Below are positions 11,613-22,399 of a DNA stretch of 64,000 nt, piece after piece (within the stretch, counting starts at the first letter, position 1; each line of letters begins with the position of its first letter). Both the position numbers and the translations under genes were made by a program. Origin of the DNA: Arion vulgaris (lineage: Eukaryota > Mollusca > Gastropoda > Stylommatophora > Arionidae); the NCBI GenBank assembly GCA_020796225.1, contig CM036754.1:67076000-67139999 (forward strand), read 5' to 3'. The notes under the pieces were generated by a model. It saw nothing but the letters and a program-made list of their open reading frames with translations. It did no database searches and was not told the origin of the DNA.

Positions 11613-12369
11613 CTTATATCTTCTTATTCTTCTTCTCAGTTCTCAATGGAGCACAGGGCTGACATTTAACACCAATATTTATATTCGTTATTTCTCTCTA
11701 CAATTTAGCGTCTCTAATGAACATAAGCGCTGTAATCGCTTATATCAGTTTTTCATGACAGGTTCTGTAACAAAAGCATTGACAAAAATAGATTGAGTTT
11801 GTTAGCACTAACCTAAACCCCGATAACCTGGACTGAATATTGTGCAATAGGAAACATATTTGTACATATATGTCAATGATAAGAATTTAATAGTATATAA
11901 CCACATAGTACCACATCTACTAAGTTATACTGTAAGCACGGTGTCCCGATCTGATTGAAAATAAGTAGGAAGGATCACCAGTACTCATTCATGTCATATT
12001 TTTTCCTCTTTAACAGGAACATGGAAATAACTAAATAATGGGTTTTGTGTTGTTCAAATGTACCTTGCTGACAAAGCAAAAACTGATATTTCAAAGATAA
12101 GAGACGTGTGTCCCATGTCTCAACATAAACTGCTTTGTCAAATATAAGAGTAAGTGCCATATGTCTCAACATATACTGAGAAGTTGTGGTGGCTTGACTG
12201 AAAGAAGAGAGACAAACAAAGAGATCATACACACATACACATACTAGGTCCAGATGTTGAAAACAGCAGAATCTGACAGGGATATTGGTCAACCTCATTA
12301 GTACAATTACTTCTACATCTTAATGTATTGATCTCAATCTAAATGTTTTTGAAAGCTGGTGGCAATATG
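11613..12369. other. Unassigned sequence
   Basis: Open frames at 11599-11796 and 11975-12298 have no motif. A short duplication (ATATGTCTCAACATA, near 12110 and 12160) is visible. No gene supported. Confidence 0.4.
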
Positions 12370-12655
12370 AATATAAGGTTTAAAAAATAATCATCTTTTC
12401 ATACAATGAGACACATTGGATAATACGGTGCTGGGACTGTATTTTTTTTATTGACCACCGGTACATGATGGATGATGCGGCTAACATCCCGTCGGCCGTT
12501 TTTATTTTCCAGTGCTTTTCTTGCACTAAATCGATGGATGATGGGACGACATGACAGCCTTTATGATTGGAAAAAAAACCACTGTGGAATTGAACCCTGA
12601 CCACGTAGCTAAAAAAAAAGCAAGTGCACCAACCACTATGCTAGCGTTGCTCATT
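12370..12655 (-). mobile_element. tRNA-derived SINE with intact A and B boxes
   Basis: On the minus strand the head contains TAGCATAGTGG, a consensus pol III A box, followed at tRNA-like spacing (with an A/T-tract insertion) by GGTTCAATTCC, a near-consensus B box. A unique ~200-bp body follows, containing poly-T/poly-A runs. Transcription would be by RNA polymerase III. It is one of several SINE families in the window. Confidence 0.75.
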
Positions 12656-12889
12656 TTGAAAATACTTATGTGTAAAAACTACAAATCTCTAAATAACGAT
12701 AAATAGAAAACTAAATGATGTGTAGGAATGTTTACATTCTCACGAGGAAGCAAACAAGGACAAAAGACAAGCCATTAATGTTTGTTAGAACACTCACTTG
12801 ATGGATGACTATTTCTCTCTGGGTTAAACTTGTGTGTTGCTTGTACTTAGACTAGAGATGGTATGACAGAGTTGCAAACACAGACCTGT

Positions 12890-13185
12890 GGATAAGAACA
12901 GGAACCCATGATGACCCAGGTTAAGAGGAGAAAATGGTCAAGGGTCGGGCATACACTACAGAAAACACAGACGAGTGTCATTAGACAAGCACTTGAGTGG
13001 AACCAGAAAGAAAAACGGAAAAGAGGACGTCCTACTAAACATACCTGGAGACGAAGTCTTCTCGAGGAACTGAAGGGTGCTCGACTATCCTATGAGACCA
13101 TAAATAAAACAGCCAGAGACCAGGAAAAGTAGCAAAAAAACTGTTGAGGTCATATGCTCCACGAGGAGCGGAGAAGAATAAATAA
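12890..13185 (+). pseudogene. LINE C-terminal fragment
   Basis: The frame 12908-13132 reads KRRKWSRVGHTLQK, RQALEWN, KRKRGRPTKHTWRRSL and ARDQEK. This is the conserved RRxW-x-GH / GKRxRGRPxxTWRR signature at the C-terminus of non-LTR retrotransposon polymerases. A stop replaces the expected Trp after DQEK, and the next line still encodes a Cys-containing end. No RT domain is present. Confidence 0.8.
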
Positions 13186-13510
13186 GTAAAGTCAAGTTCT
13201 ACTTAAGACTATCTATCATATAATAAATTCTACAATCAATATTTGTAATAGAACATCTTTTATTGATGAGAAAAAGTCAGGCCAGCTTGTTTGATTTCCG
13301 CCTGATCAAGCGTTGCTATAATATGATAAGCAATCAGAATATGTCATGTACTTTGGACTGTCAATTAGCATAATACAAACATAAGAGGCGGTGGTGTAGC
13401 GGTAAAATAAACAGTAGCGAGAGAGGAGTTTGACAAACTTTATTACAATCACATCACATGCTAGTAGTTAAGCTTATATATCACATCACATGCTAGAAGT
13501 TAAGCATATA
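13186..13510. other. Unassigned sequence with a 2x ~35-bp duplication and tRNA-like word
   Basis: ATCACATCACATGCTAG repeats at 13449 and 13482. The word GGTGGTGTAGCGGTA at 13387 resembles a pol III A box, but no B box was found. The mariner element begins right after the TA at 13509-13510. Confidence 0.45.
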
Positions 13511-14828
13511 CGAGGGCGAGTCAATAAGTAAGCCACAAAGTTTTGTGGGATGGTAGGTAAATGTAGTTGGTGTTTTCTAAAGGTGTCATTAGGTGACAGC
13601 AACATCGAACTTTATATTCCCGTTCGCCAGGTGGTGCTATGTGTTTCATGCTCATGCGCAGCGCATAAACAAAATGGCGACTGTACTTACGGAGTGTACA
13701 ACCAAAGAGCAACGTGTTGTTGCGCGTTTTTTGTGGGAAAATGACTGCAGGCAAAGGACATTCATAAGGAAATGCTTCCTGTCTATGCTGACAAATGTTT
13801 GTCCCGTAAAGCGGTGCACAGCTGGGTAAAATAATTTTCCCAAGGACGCTCTAAAATTGCTGATGAGATCTGGTCGTCCTGTTGAGATTGCAGCAGAAGC
13901 ATCCTTGCAGCGGGTGGAGGAGAAGATTAGAGGTGAGAGGCGAGTAGCGATATACTCTATAGCATCTGCAATAGAGTGCTCACATGGTGCAGCATACAGC
14001 ATGATCAATTGAAATTGAAGAAAGTGTACTCAATGGGGGTACCCAGACAATTGAAGGAGGAACACAAAATCAACCGATTTGGCCTGTCCTTGCATCATCT
14101 CTGTCGATACGAAGATGAAGGAGAAGATATGCTGAACAGGATTGTTACCGGGGATGAATCATGGGTGCATCACTACCGGCCCGAATCAAAGCGTGCTTCA
14201 ATGCAGTGGAAACATCTTTCTTCGCCTTGTGTCAAAAATTCAAGGTTACGCCATCAGCAGGGAAGGTCATGCTGAAGGTGTTCTGGGATTGTCAAAGAGT
14301 GCTTTTAACCAATTTCAAGAAGAAAGGTGACAATGTGAATTCCGAATCGTACTGTGAAGTTCTATCGATGCTTCATGATGCACTTCGAATTAAACGTCGA
14401 GGACTGCTGAATAGAGGAGTGTTGCTTCTTCATGACAATGCCAGACCACATGCGGCTCGATTAACTCAGGAGAAAATTAACCAACTAAGGTGGAAAGTTC
14501 TGGAACATCCACCTTAACAGTCCCGACTTAGCCCCTAACGATTTCCACCTTTTTGGTCCACTGAAAATCCACCTTGGCGGGAGACATTTCAGCAATGAGA
14601 AGAAGTTGAATGTGAAGTGAAAACGTGGTTTAGAAAACAGAGCCCGCAGCTCTATGCAGCCGGTTTGGGAGGACTGATAAAACGATGGGGTAAGTGCATC
14701 AATGTTGGTGGAAATTATGTTGAAAAATAAAGGGACAATGTACATATAAAAATAAACTAGTTTCAAGTTGTTATCATGTTTAGTTATTTTTCTACAGCCA
14801 TTTGTGGCTTACTTATTGACTTCCCTCG
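13511..14828 (+). mobile_element. mariner transposon, about 1.32 kb, degenerate
   Basis: Inverted ends match: CGAGGGCGAGTCAATAAGTA at the left, and the complement of a right end reading CGAGGGAAGTCAATAAGTA, both continuing AGCCACAAA. The left end is preceded by TA; the right flank is a short TA microsatellite. Length (1318 bp) equals that of a complete mariner. A single transposase pseudogene fills it. Confidence 0.92.
13676..14727 (+). pseudogene. mariner transposase pseudogene (DD34D type)
   Basis: Pieces in order: an N-terminal region from ATG at 13676 (ATVLTECTTKEQRVVARFLW), an HTH region with SRKAVHSWV followed by a stop at ~13831, and GRPVEIAAEASLQRVEEK. Then come VTGDESWVHHY (first Asp), LLLHDNARPHAA (second Asp, codon 14434-14436) and, after a frame change, DLAPNDFHLFGPLK (third Asp, codon 14540-14542). 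Allowing for a one-base insertion at about 14515, the last two aspartates are 34 residues apart, the mariner DD34D spacing. Frameshifts also occur near 13985 and 14220. All catalytic aspartates survive, but the protein cannot be made as written. Confidence 0.92.
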
Positions 14829-14989
14829 ATATATATATATATATGACAATATGGTGCCACTGTTGTTAACATCATGTTTATTATTATCATATAACTTATA
14901 GTGAGATATAGTTCATCTATAACACTAATTATTATATCCCTAATGAGATTAGAGAAAATGAGTCGTTGTGCTACGTTAGGTATGTTTGA

Positions 14990-15155
14990 AAAATGAAAAT
15001 CGTGACATATCCTTTACAGGACATAGCATCAACTACAATAAACGAGTCGTCGATTTTCTAGTCACCATTTATACGTTCTGTAGTTTGCAAATTGCTTTCT
15101 GAAAAGGGAAAAAGGGGGGGTTGGTCGGGGGTCTATTTTTACTGTTCGTAAAAAT
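14990..15155 (-). repeat. SINE-4 fragment
   Basis: Homologous to 17036-17185 and, in the opposite orientation, to 23085-23205. Shared words are AAACGAGTCGT and ACCATTTATACGTTC. The 23-kb copy has a tRNA-like head, which this copy lacks. Confidence 0.6.
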
Positions 15156-15159
15156 TAAC

Positions 15160-15312
15160 GGACAAGAAAAGCGTAGCAGAAACCGGATGTGCTGGCCTAC
15201 TTGTAGGCGCATAACTGGCACAACGTACAATCGCTCTTAGGCTCAGATCACATACAAATCACAAAGAGTGGTTAAACAAGTGGTCGATATGGAGTGTTGG
15301 AGAAGAAGAATT
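15160..15312 (+). repeat. SINE-1 copy, 5'-truncated
   Basis: Carries GGATGTGCTGGCCTACTTG through CAAGTGGTCGATATGGAG and a GGAGAAGAAG end, as in the other SINE-1 copies. Confidence 0.75.
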
Positions 15313-15344
15313 ATCTTGAACGTGAAACATGTCGCAGTGTTACT

Positions 15345-15390
15345 ATTGTTTATTCCCCTTGCGAGCGCCGGCAACACAGGCGAGGGCAGA
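15345..15390 (-). repeat. SINE-1 head fragment, inverted
   Basis: Resembles the minus-strand head of the 23-kb copy (TTCCCTTG ... GGCAACACAGGCGA). It lies opposite in orientation to the adjacent SINE-1 body. Confidence 0.5.
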
Positions 15391-15769
15391 GTTCAAAGAA
15401 CATGTCAGTCACATTAAATTTTTTTTTTTTAAAAGCATGCTAGTAGGTGTATAGATAAAATCAGTGGCGGCTAGTGGTCATTTTTTTTTTGGCGGGGCCC
15501 GGCAAAAATTTCGGAAAAATTGGGGTTTTGGAGTATTTACTATTTCTTGTCTATTCCGGGAAGTTATTACCCTTTCTATCTCTCTCTCTTTATTTCTCTC
15601 TTCTCGACCGCGCGATCACCGCTTAGACTGATGTACCAGATTTCCCAAAAATTCTGCTTTCATGTGGAAATCTGATTCATGTAGCATTAGCATGGGTGTA
15701 TTTCGTCACACCTTTAGCGCCATTTGGAGCTCTGGTGCTTATCCTTCAGCGATGTATCCGATTTTAGCC

Positions 15770-16650
15770 AGCGTTTACTGGGTTCGCTCTCCGCCGCCTC
15801 GGGCTGTCCCCAGCCGACCTGCAAGGCAGCAGGTTGCTATTTTCTTTAGGGTAGCTTCCTTAGACAACCTTCCTCCCGGGTTGTTGAGCGTCATCTGCCC
15901 AGTTTACCAGTCTTTTTTTGGGGACTGCTTGGTTTGCCTGCCGTCCAGTTTTGTGTACGGTTTGCTCCACTAGGCTTTGATTGTCCCCAATCAACTCAAA
16001 GACACTAGTAGTTATCTGCGAGGGGAAACGCGGTTATTGCTCTCTGGATGGAGACCCCATCTTCGAGGCTCGCCATCTTGCGTTTCTATTTGGTGCCCAT
16101 TCCTGCTTGTGCCCTCGTCCACCGACTGGGCCCGTCCCTTTTTCCCCCGTCACTTGTGTTCACATTGTTCTACTGGGCGATACGTTACCCATTTCTATCT
16201 CACTGTGCAGTTTATCATCATTCGGTAGGAACTTGTGCACTGGATTCAAGCCTCTGCTGGGTTTTCCAGTTTTTCTGCAGAATTGGGGCGTCTGCTCACC
16301 CCTACATTTGCCACGCCTTTTCGTCGGTCTATCATCAGCACCGTGCATGTCTGTCCCCACCGGTGGGCTCTCCTGTGTATCGTCCGTATGCGTGTTCGCT
16401 CTACTTTGGTGCCTGCTCACCGTGTTTATCTGTTTTCTCACCGTACTCACATTTGCTATGTCTCGAGACTGTCATGACACGCAACTTAATTCGAGCTCCA
16501 CCTCGTGGCTCCGAGTTTCGCCCCATATGGGCCCGGTCTCTTCTCTGGATGCACCCTTCATCCCTTTATGTTTATTTGTTCATCTTTTCCCATCGGCCGG
16601 GAGAGATGTGCATTAATAGTCACTTTGGGATTCTGTTCGTCTGTGTTGCG
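15770..16650. other. GC-rich, pyrimidine-rich stretch inside the hAT element
   Basis: Base composition is clearly richer in C and G than the surroundings. Overlapping plus-strand open frames (15981-16616, 16048-16671) show no recognisable domain, and their repeated Ser/Pro/Leu/Cys composition follows from the C/T bias. The right part (16600-16850) resembles 27780-28000, which leads into a PLE-like 3' tail. It may be untranslated or 5' sequence of a retroelement; I cannot name a protein. Confidence 0.4.
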
Positions 16651-16852
16651 AGCAGATCTCATCTAATGTAACTGCGTCTGCATCACTACTTATACGAGTT
16701 TAGCTCTCCCTCGATCCCTACCCGCTTAGACAGACAAGAACCGTTGTCATTTTCCAGGGTCACCACGTGGAGGTGGGGTAGGATCTTGGTTAGTGCCAGC
16801 TTACTAATCCTGGCGTGACGTTACACCTATGCGCCTTAGACCCCATTACCAC

Positions 16853-17035
16853 TTTAAGAAAAAAAAACGCCTCTGTTCTGCAACAGCTTGAAATTAAAGA
16901 GAGTTGGCTATTAAATAATATAAAATCAAGGACAATTAAATATTTCGGACACATTAAACGACAGGAGCGCCTAGAGAATATTTTTTTAAAAACTTGTCTG
17001 CAACGTAACGCAACCACGAACTCGTGAATGAGATT
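16853..17035 (+). pseudogene. LINE C-terminal fragment
   Basis: The frame 16815-17027 includes LEIKESWLLNNIKSRTIKYF and GHIKRQERLEN, the conserved KYFGHI-x-R motif at the end of non-LTR retrotransposon ORF2. Only this terminal piece is present. It appears to interrupt the PLE-like tail, which resumes near 17255. Confidence 0.65.
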
Positions 17036-17185
17036 GAAATGAAAATCGTGGCATATCCTAAAGGACGTAGCCATCAACTACAGTAAACGAGTCGTTGATT
17101 TTCTAGGCACCACTTATACGTTCAGTTGTTTTCCATTGCTTTCTGAACGGGTGGCGCCATCGTCCTTTGTTAAAATCAACGGAAA
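17036..17185 (-). repeat. SINE-4 fragment
   Basis: Second minus-orientation copy of the 14990-15155 repeat. Confidence 0.6.
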
Positions 17186-17254
17186 CAATTTGCTAGCACA
17201 CTAGGGCATCGTAAAACATATTGCCAGTACGTCTCCGTATGTTAGTGGTTTTTT

Positions 17255-17392
17255 TAAATTCGTTCTCCTGTTGTTCGTTTGCTTGATAAATGCCTTGTTG
17301 GTCGAAACGTTGCTGTATATTGTCATTGTTTTTGTAATTTGCAAAACTACAGTACTTTGTTTGTTTCGCCATTAAAAAGGGTAAACTAGCTA
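17255..17392 (+). repeat. PLE-like 3' tail with hammerhead-like motif
   Basis: Contains TTGATAAATGCCTTGTTGG followed by TCGAAACGTTGCTG, a small hairpin bracketed by TGATRA and GAAAC. Related tails occur at 28240-28400, in both terminal copies of the PLE at 60.6-62.9 kb, and in the fold-back repeat at 63.1-63.4 kb. Confidence 0.5.
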
Positions 17393-17600
17393 AACTAGAT
17401 CAAGTGACGTCAGTCGACAGGTCAGAGTTCCATGACAGCGGACGTACAGGAGAACCAAGCTCAAAGGTCACGAATGTCGTGGCATTTATTCTGTAGACAA
17501 GATGTATTAATGCAAGGGACAATTCCATAAAACTAATCTTATTATAAGAAGGTTTGTTATTTAGTACTATTATTTCTATAATTTTATACTATTATTATAT

Positions 17601-17848
17601 CTTCTTCTTTGCGTTCGTTCTTTACGACCAAATTTTAATCACTCCTTGTGATATGTTTGATCTTTGCCAAGAGCGTATATACGTTGCACATTGGTTTAGT
17701 AGGCCCCTAAATGCATAGACGTTTAGGACATGTGCATCCGATTTCAGCCAAACCTCCTTAGTCGCCTCTTACGACATGCATGGCAGGTAACAGTGGTTCT
17801 ATTCATTACACCCCAAAATTGGACCCCGGTAACCACTCAGGCGACTAT
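17601..17848 (-). mobile_element. SINE-2 copy
   Basis: The minus strand starts CGCCTGAGTGGTTACCGGGG, like the 5' part of a Leu/Ser-type tRNA with an A box. It continues to TCGTAAAGAACGAACGCAA and ends GAAGAAGA. Other copies: 19972-20196 (+), 29787-30033 (-), 35358-35612 (-), and a partial one at 30098-30180. Confidence 0.8.
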
Positions 17849-18169
17849 TATTATATAAAATTGGGGATTCAATCGATAATTAAATGGACTATTTGAGCTA
17901 GAGTCCTGGTTTATCTGGGAAGTAGTTTGGCTGCGTAAGAATGAATATATCTTCCGGCTGAATGAAAATGACATTGTTTTGGCAATTATCATTGCAATTA
18001 CGATCAAAGGTCAGAGGTCGCAATGTTACATCTTTTACAGGAACTTGTAAACTAGCTCCAGAAACAGTACACGGCGCAATGCTTGAAGTATTAAAGGCAA
18101 AATGATGAGCTTCAGTATATATAATATTGTTTAATAAGGAGATATTATATAAATAACAGGATTGTTATA
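17849..18169. other. Unassigned interior of the hAT element
   Basis: AT-rich, with no motif seen. Confidence 0.4.
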
Positions 18170-18656
18170 TTATTCTGATATAATATTAATATTTTAGGCT
18201 TATATATTCAACTTTCAAAGCTAATTAGTGTCAAGTTAAAGTAATAATTACGAAAAATAATTTCTAAAATAATAAGTACACGTTAATTCTTTTGGTTTGG
18301 TAGGACGGTTCTTACTGGTCCCTAATGACCAGGGGTGTATACTAATTAGGGGTAAAAGATTATGAATTTCAAATTTCAGACTGTGTATGATATTTTAGCG
18401 TTATATATCAACTTTCAAAGCTAATCAGTATTTCGTTGAAAGTAATAATTATGAACAAATATGTCTAAAATAATAAGTACAGGTTACTCAATATTTTTGG
18501 GGGGGCCGGGCCCCACTGGCCCTTAATGACGAGCCGCCCCTTGATAAAATACCAACCAGATTTAACTGAAATGTCAGAACAGACTATGAAAGATAACATT
18601 CTCAGTTAAGTGTTTTATCAGCGCTTGTCAGTTACCTAGTTTCTCGTACCTTTCAC

Positions 18657-18776
18657 ATGCAACTGCAAGATGATAGTATAGTCAGAAACACAAGTCAATA
18701 AATAAAATAGCTTTGACACGCAACTACAAGATGATAGTATAGTCAGAAACACAAGTCAATAAATAGAATAGCAATG
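18657..18776. repeat. 60-bp tandem duplication
   Basis: Two consecutive copies of a unit starting GCAACT(G/A)CAAGATGATAG and containing CAGAAACACAAGTCAATAAA, differing at only a few positions. Confidence 0.9.
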
Positions 18777-19105
18777 TACTAAAATAATGTTTAACAACGT
18801 GAGAAACCTACACTAAAAATAATAACATAATTTCAAATTGAAAGTTACAGGGTTTCACATATTTTAACACTGCGTGATGTATCATACTGCCCAGGAGATA
18901 ACTGAATGTCAAAAGTAAGCAATTATATCCAAATGAGCTGGGATAGAGAGCTGCGGTACAGCTGAGTAAACAGACAATATAAACGAGAACAGGCAGAAAT
19001 ATGTATTACAAAAACAAGGATTTATTTTTTTAATGTACTGCTTTTGAATACTGTAGGGTGTGAAATGTGTGTCACTTCACATTTCTAAGTTCAAATAGGC
19101 GGGTC

Positions 19106-19669
19106 CCTCCATATTAGCCTACCTTATCGTGGTTGGAGGGTTTGTGTGCCTTTAGGATCCTTCAGGCTATGTCGGCAGGAGTCTAACTCCTGGCAGGTCT
19201 AACCAAGCCGAACAGACTGAAGGTGAAAGGCCAGACCAAAAGGCGGGGAGCAGGATGGGGCCTCATAAGGTGACAGTGCAGAACCCACCGGCGAGTGGTA
19301 AATGCTCTGGCTGAAACCAACCCATCCCCCAGCTATGGGACAAATAGCACTTGTCCTCTCTCTCTTGAGGAGGACATCCTTTTTCTTGTCTTGTCTTCTA
19401 CTTCTATGACACTTTCCCTTAAGCATAAGGGATTAAACTACAGTGTCCAGGAAGCACACCCTGCAAAAAAGCCTGGGTTGGTGAGCCGGCAACAGAAGGC
19501 TGAAGTCATCTAGAGTAGGACGACTCCAGACAAACCCGGCAAGACAGATCTCGTCAGCAGGGGACTGCAACTGTCTAGAGAACAACCTCAAAAAAGATGT
19601 CCTCAGAAACGGAATGTGTCAGCCATTATTGGCGGGGAGGAATCGACACATACGAACAACTCAAATGGC
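19106..19669 (+). mobile_element. 564-bp retroposon with perfect 14-bp target duplication
   Basis: Both sides carry CAAATAGGCGGGTC (19092-19105 and 19670-19683). The insert starts CCTCCATATTAGCCTACC, is richer in GC than its surroundings, and resembles the 5' untranslated leader of a non-LTR retrotransposon (words GTCGGCAGGAGTCTAACTCC and CCCACCGGCGAGTGGTAAAT). It has no poly(A) tail. Target duplications of this length are typical of target-primed reverse transcription. The open frames inside show no domain. Confidence 0.72.
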
Positions 19670-19971
19670 CAAATAGGCGGGTCAGTTCCTTTTCTCCCAT
19701 GTATAACGTCCAAATGGTTAAATCTTAAAACATAAATATATAGAAGCAGTGTCCTGTGAGTGTTATTACACAGTAGTAAGTGCTAGAAAATGACCCACAT
19801 TATATACAAGCTGGAGATATTTAAAAAGTGTTTAAAGAAGAATCTAGGGGTCGTCAACAGCGAAGCTGATTGCACGATATGTTAGTGACCATTTGTGTGG
19901 ACATTCTGGAGTTCGAGATCAGCTGGGGAAAAATAGTCTTAGTATGTATATGGTACATCGTCTGAATGGCG

Positions 19972-20196
19972 CGTGTCGCCCAAGTGGTTACCGGGGTCCA
20001 AATTTGGGGTGTCAAGAATAGAACCACTGTTACCTGCCCCGCATGTCATAAGAGGCGACTAAGGAGGTTTGGATGAAATCAGATGCACGTATCCTAAACG
20101 GGGACTACCAAACCAATGTGCAACGTATACACGTTCTTGGCAAAGATCAAACATATCACAAAGAGTGATTAAAATTGGTCGTAAAGAACGTTGAAT
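19972..20196 (+). mobile_element. SINE-2 copy
   Basis: Starts GTCGCCCAAGTGGTTACCGG and includes GTCATAAGAGGCGACTAAGG, ending GGTCGTAAAGAACG. Opposite in orientation to the other SINE-2 copies. Confidence 0.8.
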
Positions 20197-20994
20197 TCAC
20201 ATTTTTTTAAAGTCATATTTCTAACACACTGTCTTCCTCCTACTATCTTCTATGCTCTCTACATGTGTCTTGAAGACAAGATTTCCATATAGAAGTACAT
20301 TCACTGTAAACAATTAATTAAACCGTTAACTTTACCCAGTGTTCCTGTAGATAGAGCTGGTACAGGCAGCCACACACACAAACAACCCACCTGATGTTTA
20401 ACCACACGAATGATCTATACAAATTCAACAACTGCATAAGTAATACATAACCGTGATGTTGTATTTTTTAACACATCTCTTTGAATATGAGTGTGTACAA
20501 ATACATTTTTATCTTTCAACATTTATAACATAAGCAAACAGTTCTTATCTACAGAAAGAATTAGCTTTCGAAATCTGTGTGGGTTTTTTCTCTCCCTTCT
20601 ATTGAATCACAAACATGCTTCTATTGTATCGTATATTGCTATCTTCTTTTCATGAATGTCATGCATGCATATTAGGGCTGACGATCAACCCCATTTCTAT
20701 AATCGCTTACATTGTCGTGCAAAGTTGACAACTTGTTACACAACTCTAGATCTTTCCTGAAATACTTTACCCTGATTATATATTTTTATTGTCCTCTCTC
20801 TCTACCCGAACTCAGAATTTTTTGTACACATTACGTTATATTTTCAATTAGTTTTTCAACGGTTCCCATAGATTCTATTTACTACAGCAATTGTTGTGTC
20901 AATTAGTGTGTACAACTCTTGAGTCCGTGTTTCAAAAGATACAAAATGGTTGGTGGATGCTGTGTATCCATGCTTCTAACCTGAAGGGTATTTA
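20197..20994. other. Unassigned AT-rich sequence
   Basis: The small open frame 20712-20906 has no motif; no repeat partner was recognised. Confidence 0.4.
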
Positions 20995-21560
20995 GTTTAG
21001 TCGTCGGATCGTCTTCACTGCAAGTCGAATCAATTAGTCATAAGTGCTCCGATCTCCTCCTCAGTATGTCTCCAGCATGTGACAACTAACGACACCTGTT
21101 CTTTGTTGGCTTACTATTCCCCCTTGGCTACTAGCATAGTGTTCCCGCCCAGCTACATCACATTTGACCTGGAACTTTTGCAGTCTGGTTAGTATTGCAG
21201 ATTCACCACCATCACTTGAATCATGCACACGTTCTCTCTCCCCATGGGAAGTTGTTATATCAGCCTGGTCTATCGCTCACCCGCTTTTTACAACAGTCAT
21301 ACCTGCAAGCTATCGGTCATACCTGCAGCTATCGTGCCTTCTTTTACACCTGCCTGCCCTGGCACAAAAATAAAACTGATTTTTACCTGCCTAGATCTCC
21401 TCAGCGACTCCATCCATTGTCTCCGAGCCCAGCATGTTTCAATCTTCCTGAACATGCCAATATGTCCAGCTCTCATTTCTGTAAACACATGCATGTCCAG
21501 GATGGTAGATCCACGCAAGTCTCTGGAGGCTGGAAACCTCTATCCAGTTTTTGTACCATT
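20995..21560 (-). pseudogene. LINE-A fragment with RNase H remnant and 3' tail
   Basis: The minus-strand frame includes RRSRQVKISFIFVPGQAG, which matches the last strand and helix of an RNase H domain (compare ITFIFVPGHVG at 34.9 kb), followed downstream by the shared LINE-A 3' tail (20995-21150). The conserved His of PGH is changed to Gln. Deletions remove the segment between. Confidence 0.65.
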
Positions 21561-21654
21561 TTCTTGATAAATAGTTTTAAATATTGCTGTGTCTTGTTTT
21601 AGTGCTCTGTAAAACTCCATTTTTACTGCTAGTCAATCGAATAAGAAGCAGGCA

Positions 21655-21875
21655 AATCAAGGTTATTCGGGCATATAATTAGAAGGGGCAGTTAGAACAT
21701 TTGGTTTCAACAGGCAAAATACAGGAGAAAAGAGATGGAGACAAAGGGACCAAATTGCGGACGACTTGAAATCGTGGTTCGGCGACGGATTGTACCAGAG
21801 ACAGACCGACGTGGAGAGACATGGTCGCTTGCGCCAACCGACACGGCACTTGAAAGAAAACTCCCTTACTGTGTG
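21655..21875 (+). pseudogene. LINE-C C-terminal tail
   Basis: Homologous to 11385-11612 (KVIRAYN, then a hydrophilic linker, then TWRDMVACANRHGT before a stop). Several stops interrupt it. Confidence 0.55.
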
Positions 21876-22214
21876 TTTCAATATTTCGTCTTTATTATTA
21901 AACTCACATTGTTATGATGATGAGATGAACGACATCCGTCTATCGTGTTATGCATCTGTGTTCTCTGATGTCACCAGTCAAATACATAGAAGGTCCTGTA
22001 CTTTAATAAAACTGTATTAATTAAAGACTGAAATATATTATAGTACAGAACGTGACAGGCTATGATCCAAATACAACTCGTCACAGATGACACGTTTAAC
22101 ATAGGTATTCAACCAGAAAACACAGTATATGAATTCAGTTAGAGCAGGCACTGTGGGGTTTAAGAAACGCAAACATAGTTTTTAAAGTGACAAGAAGTAT
22201 CTTCATCTTTCTAT

Positions 22215-22335
22215 ATATCAGTTAAATGAGGACTATAATTATAGCACTTCGGACTCCCATAGGTGCTCTGGAGATGATCCCACGCCTCAACAAATCAATC
22301 AGCCCAACAAGGGATATTCTTCTGTAAAGTCTCAT
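22215..22335 (-). repeat. LINE-A short fragment
   Basis: Shares with 9480-9570 and 34590-34690 the start of the tail (AGGACTATAATTATAGCAC and a CCAACAA block). Confidence 0.5.
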
Positions 22336-22399
22336 GATAATAGTAACTTCAGCTGTCTTTCTGATAAGTTCTGTATAAGTTCTGTATGTTCTAGATTTC

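Larger units (their letters stand above)
15462..18542. mobile_element. 3.1-kb hAT-type element with perfect 8-bp target duplication
   Basis: The left end reads CAGTGGCGGCTAGTGGTCAT; the right end, read inward, is AAGGGGCGGCTCGTCATT. Both are followed by a GGCCCGGC block and a run of A. The flanking octamers are identical: GATAAAAT at 15454-15461 and 18543-18550. I saw no hAT transposase inside. The interior holds a GC-rich stretch, a LINE tail, a PLE-like tail and a SINE, so it is a non-autonomous or gutted carrier. The terminal ~160-220 bp at the right are duplicated in tandem (about 18170-18345 and 18385-18542). Confidence 0.78.

Noticed and set aside
12604..12655. Functional tRNA gene
   Set aside because: A and B boxes are good, but the acceptor and anticodon arms do not pair and a long A/T run interrupts the loop region; it is a SINE head.
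15981..16671. Two ~210-codon open frames in the GC-rich stretch
   Set aside because: Overlapping frames on the same strand, composition driven by C/T richness, no domain recognised. Reported only as an unusual block.
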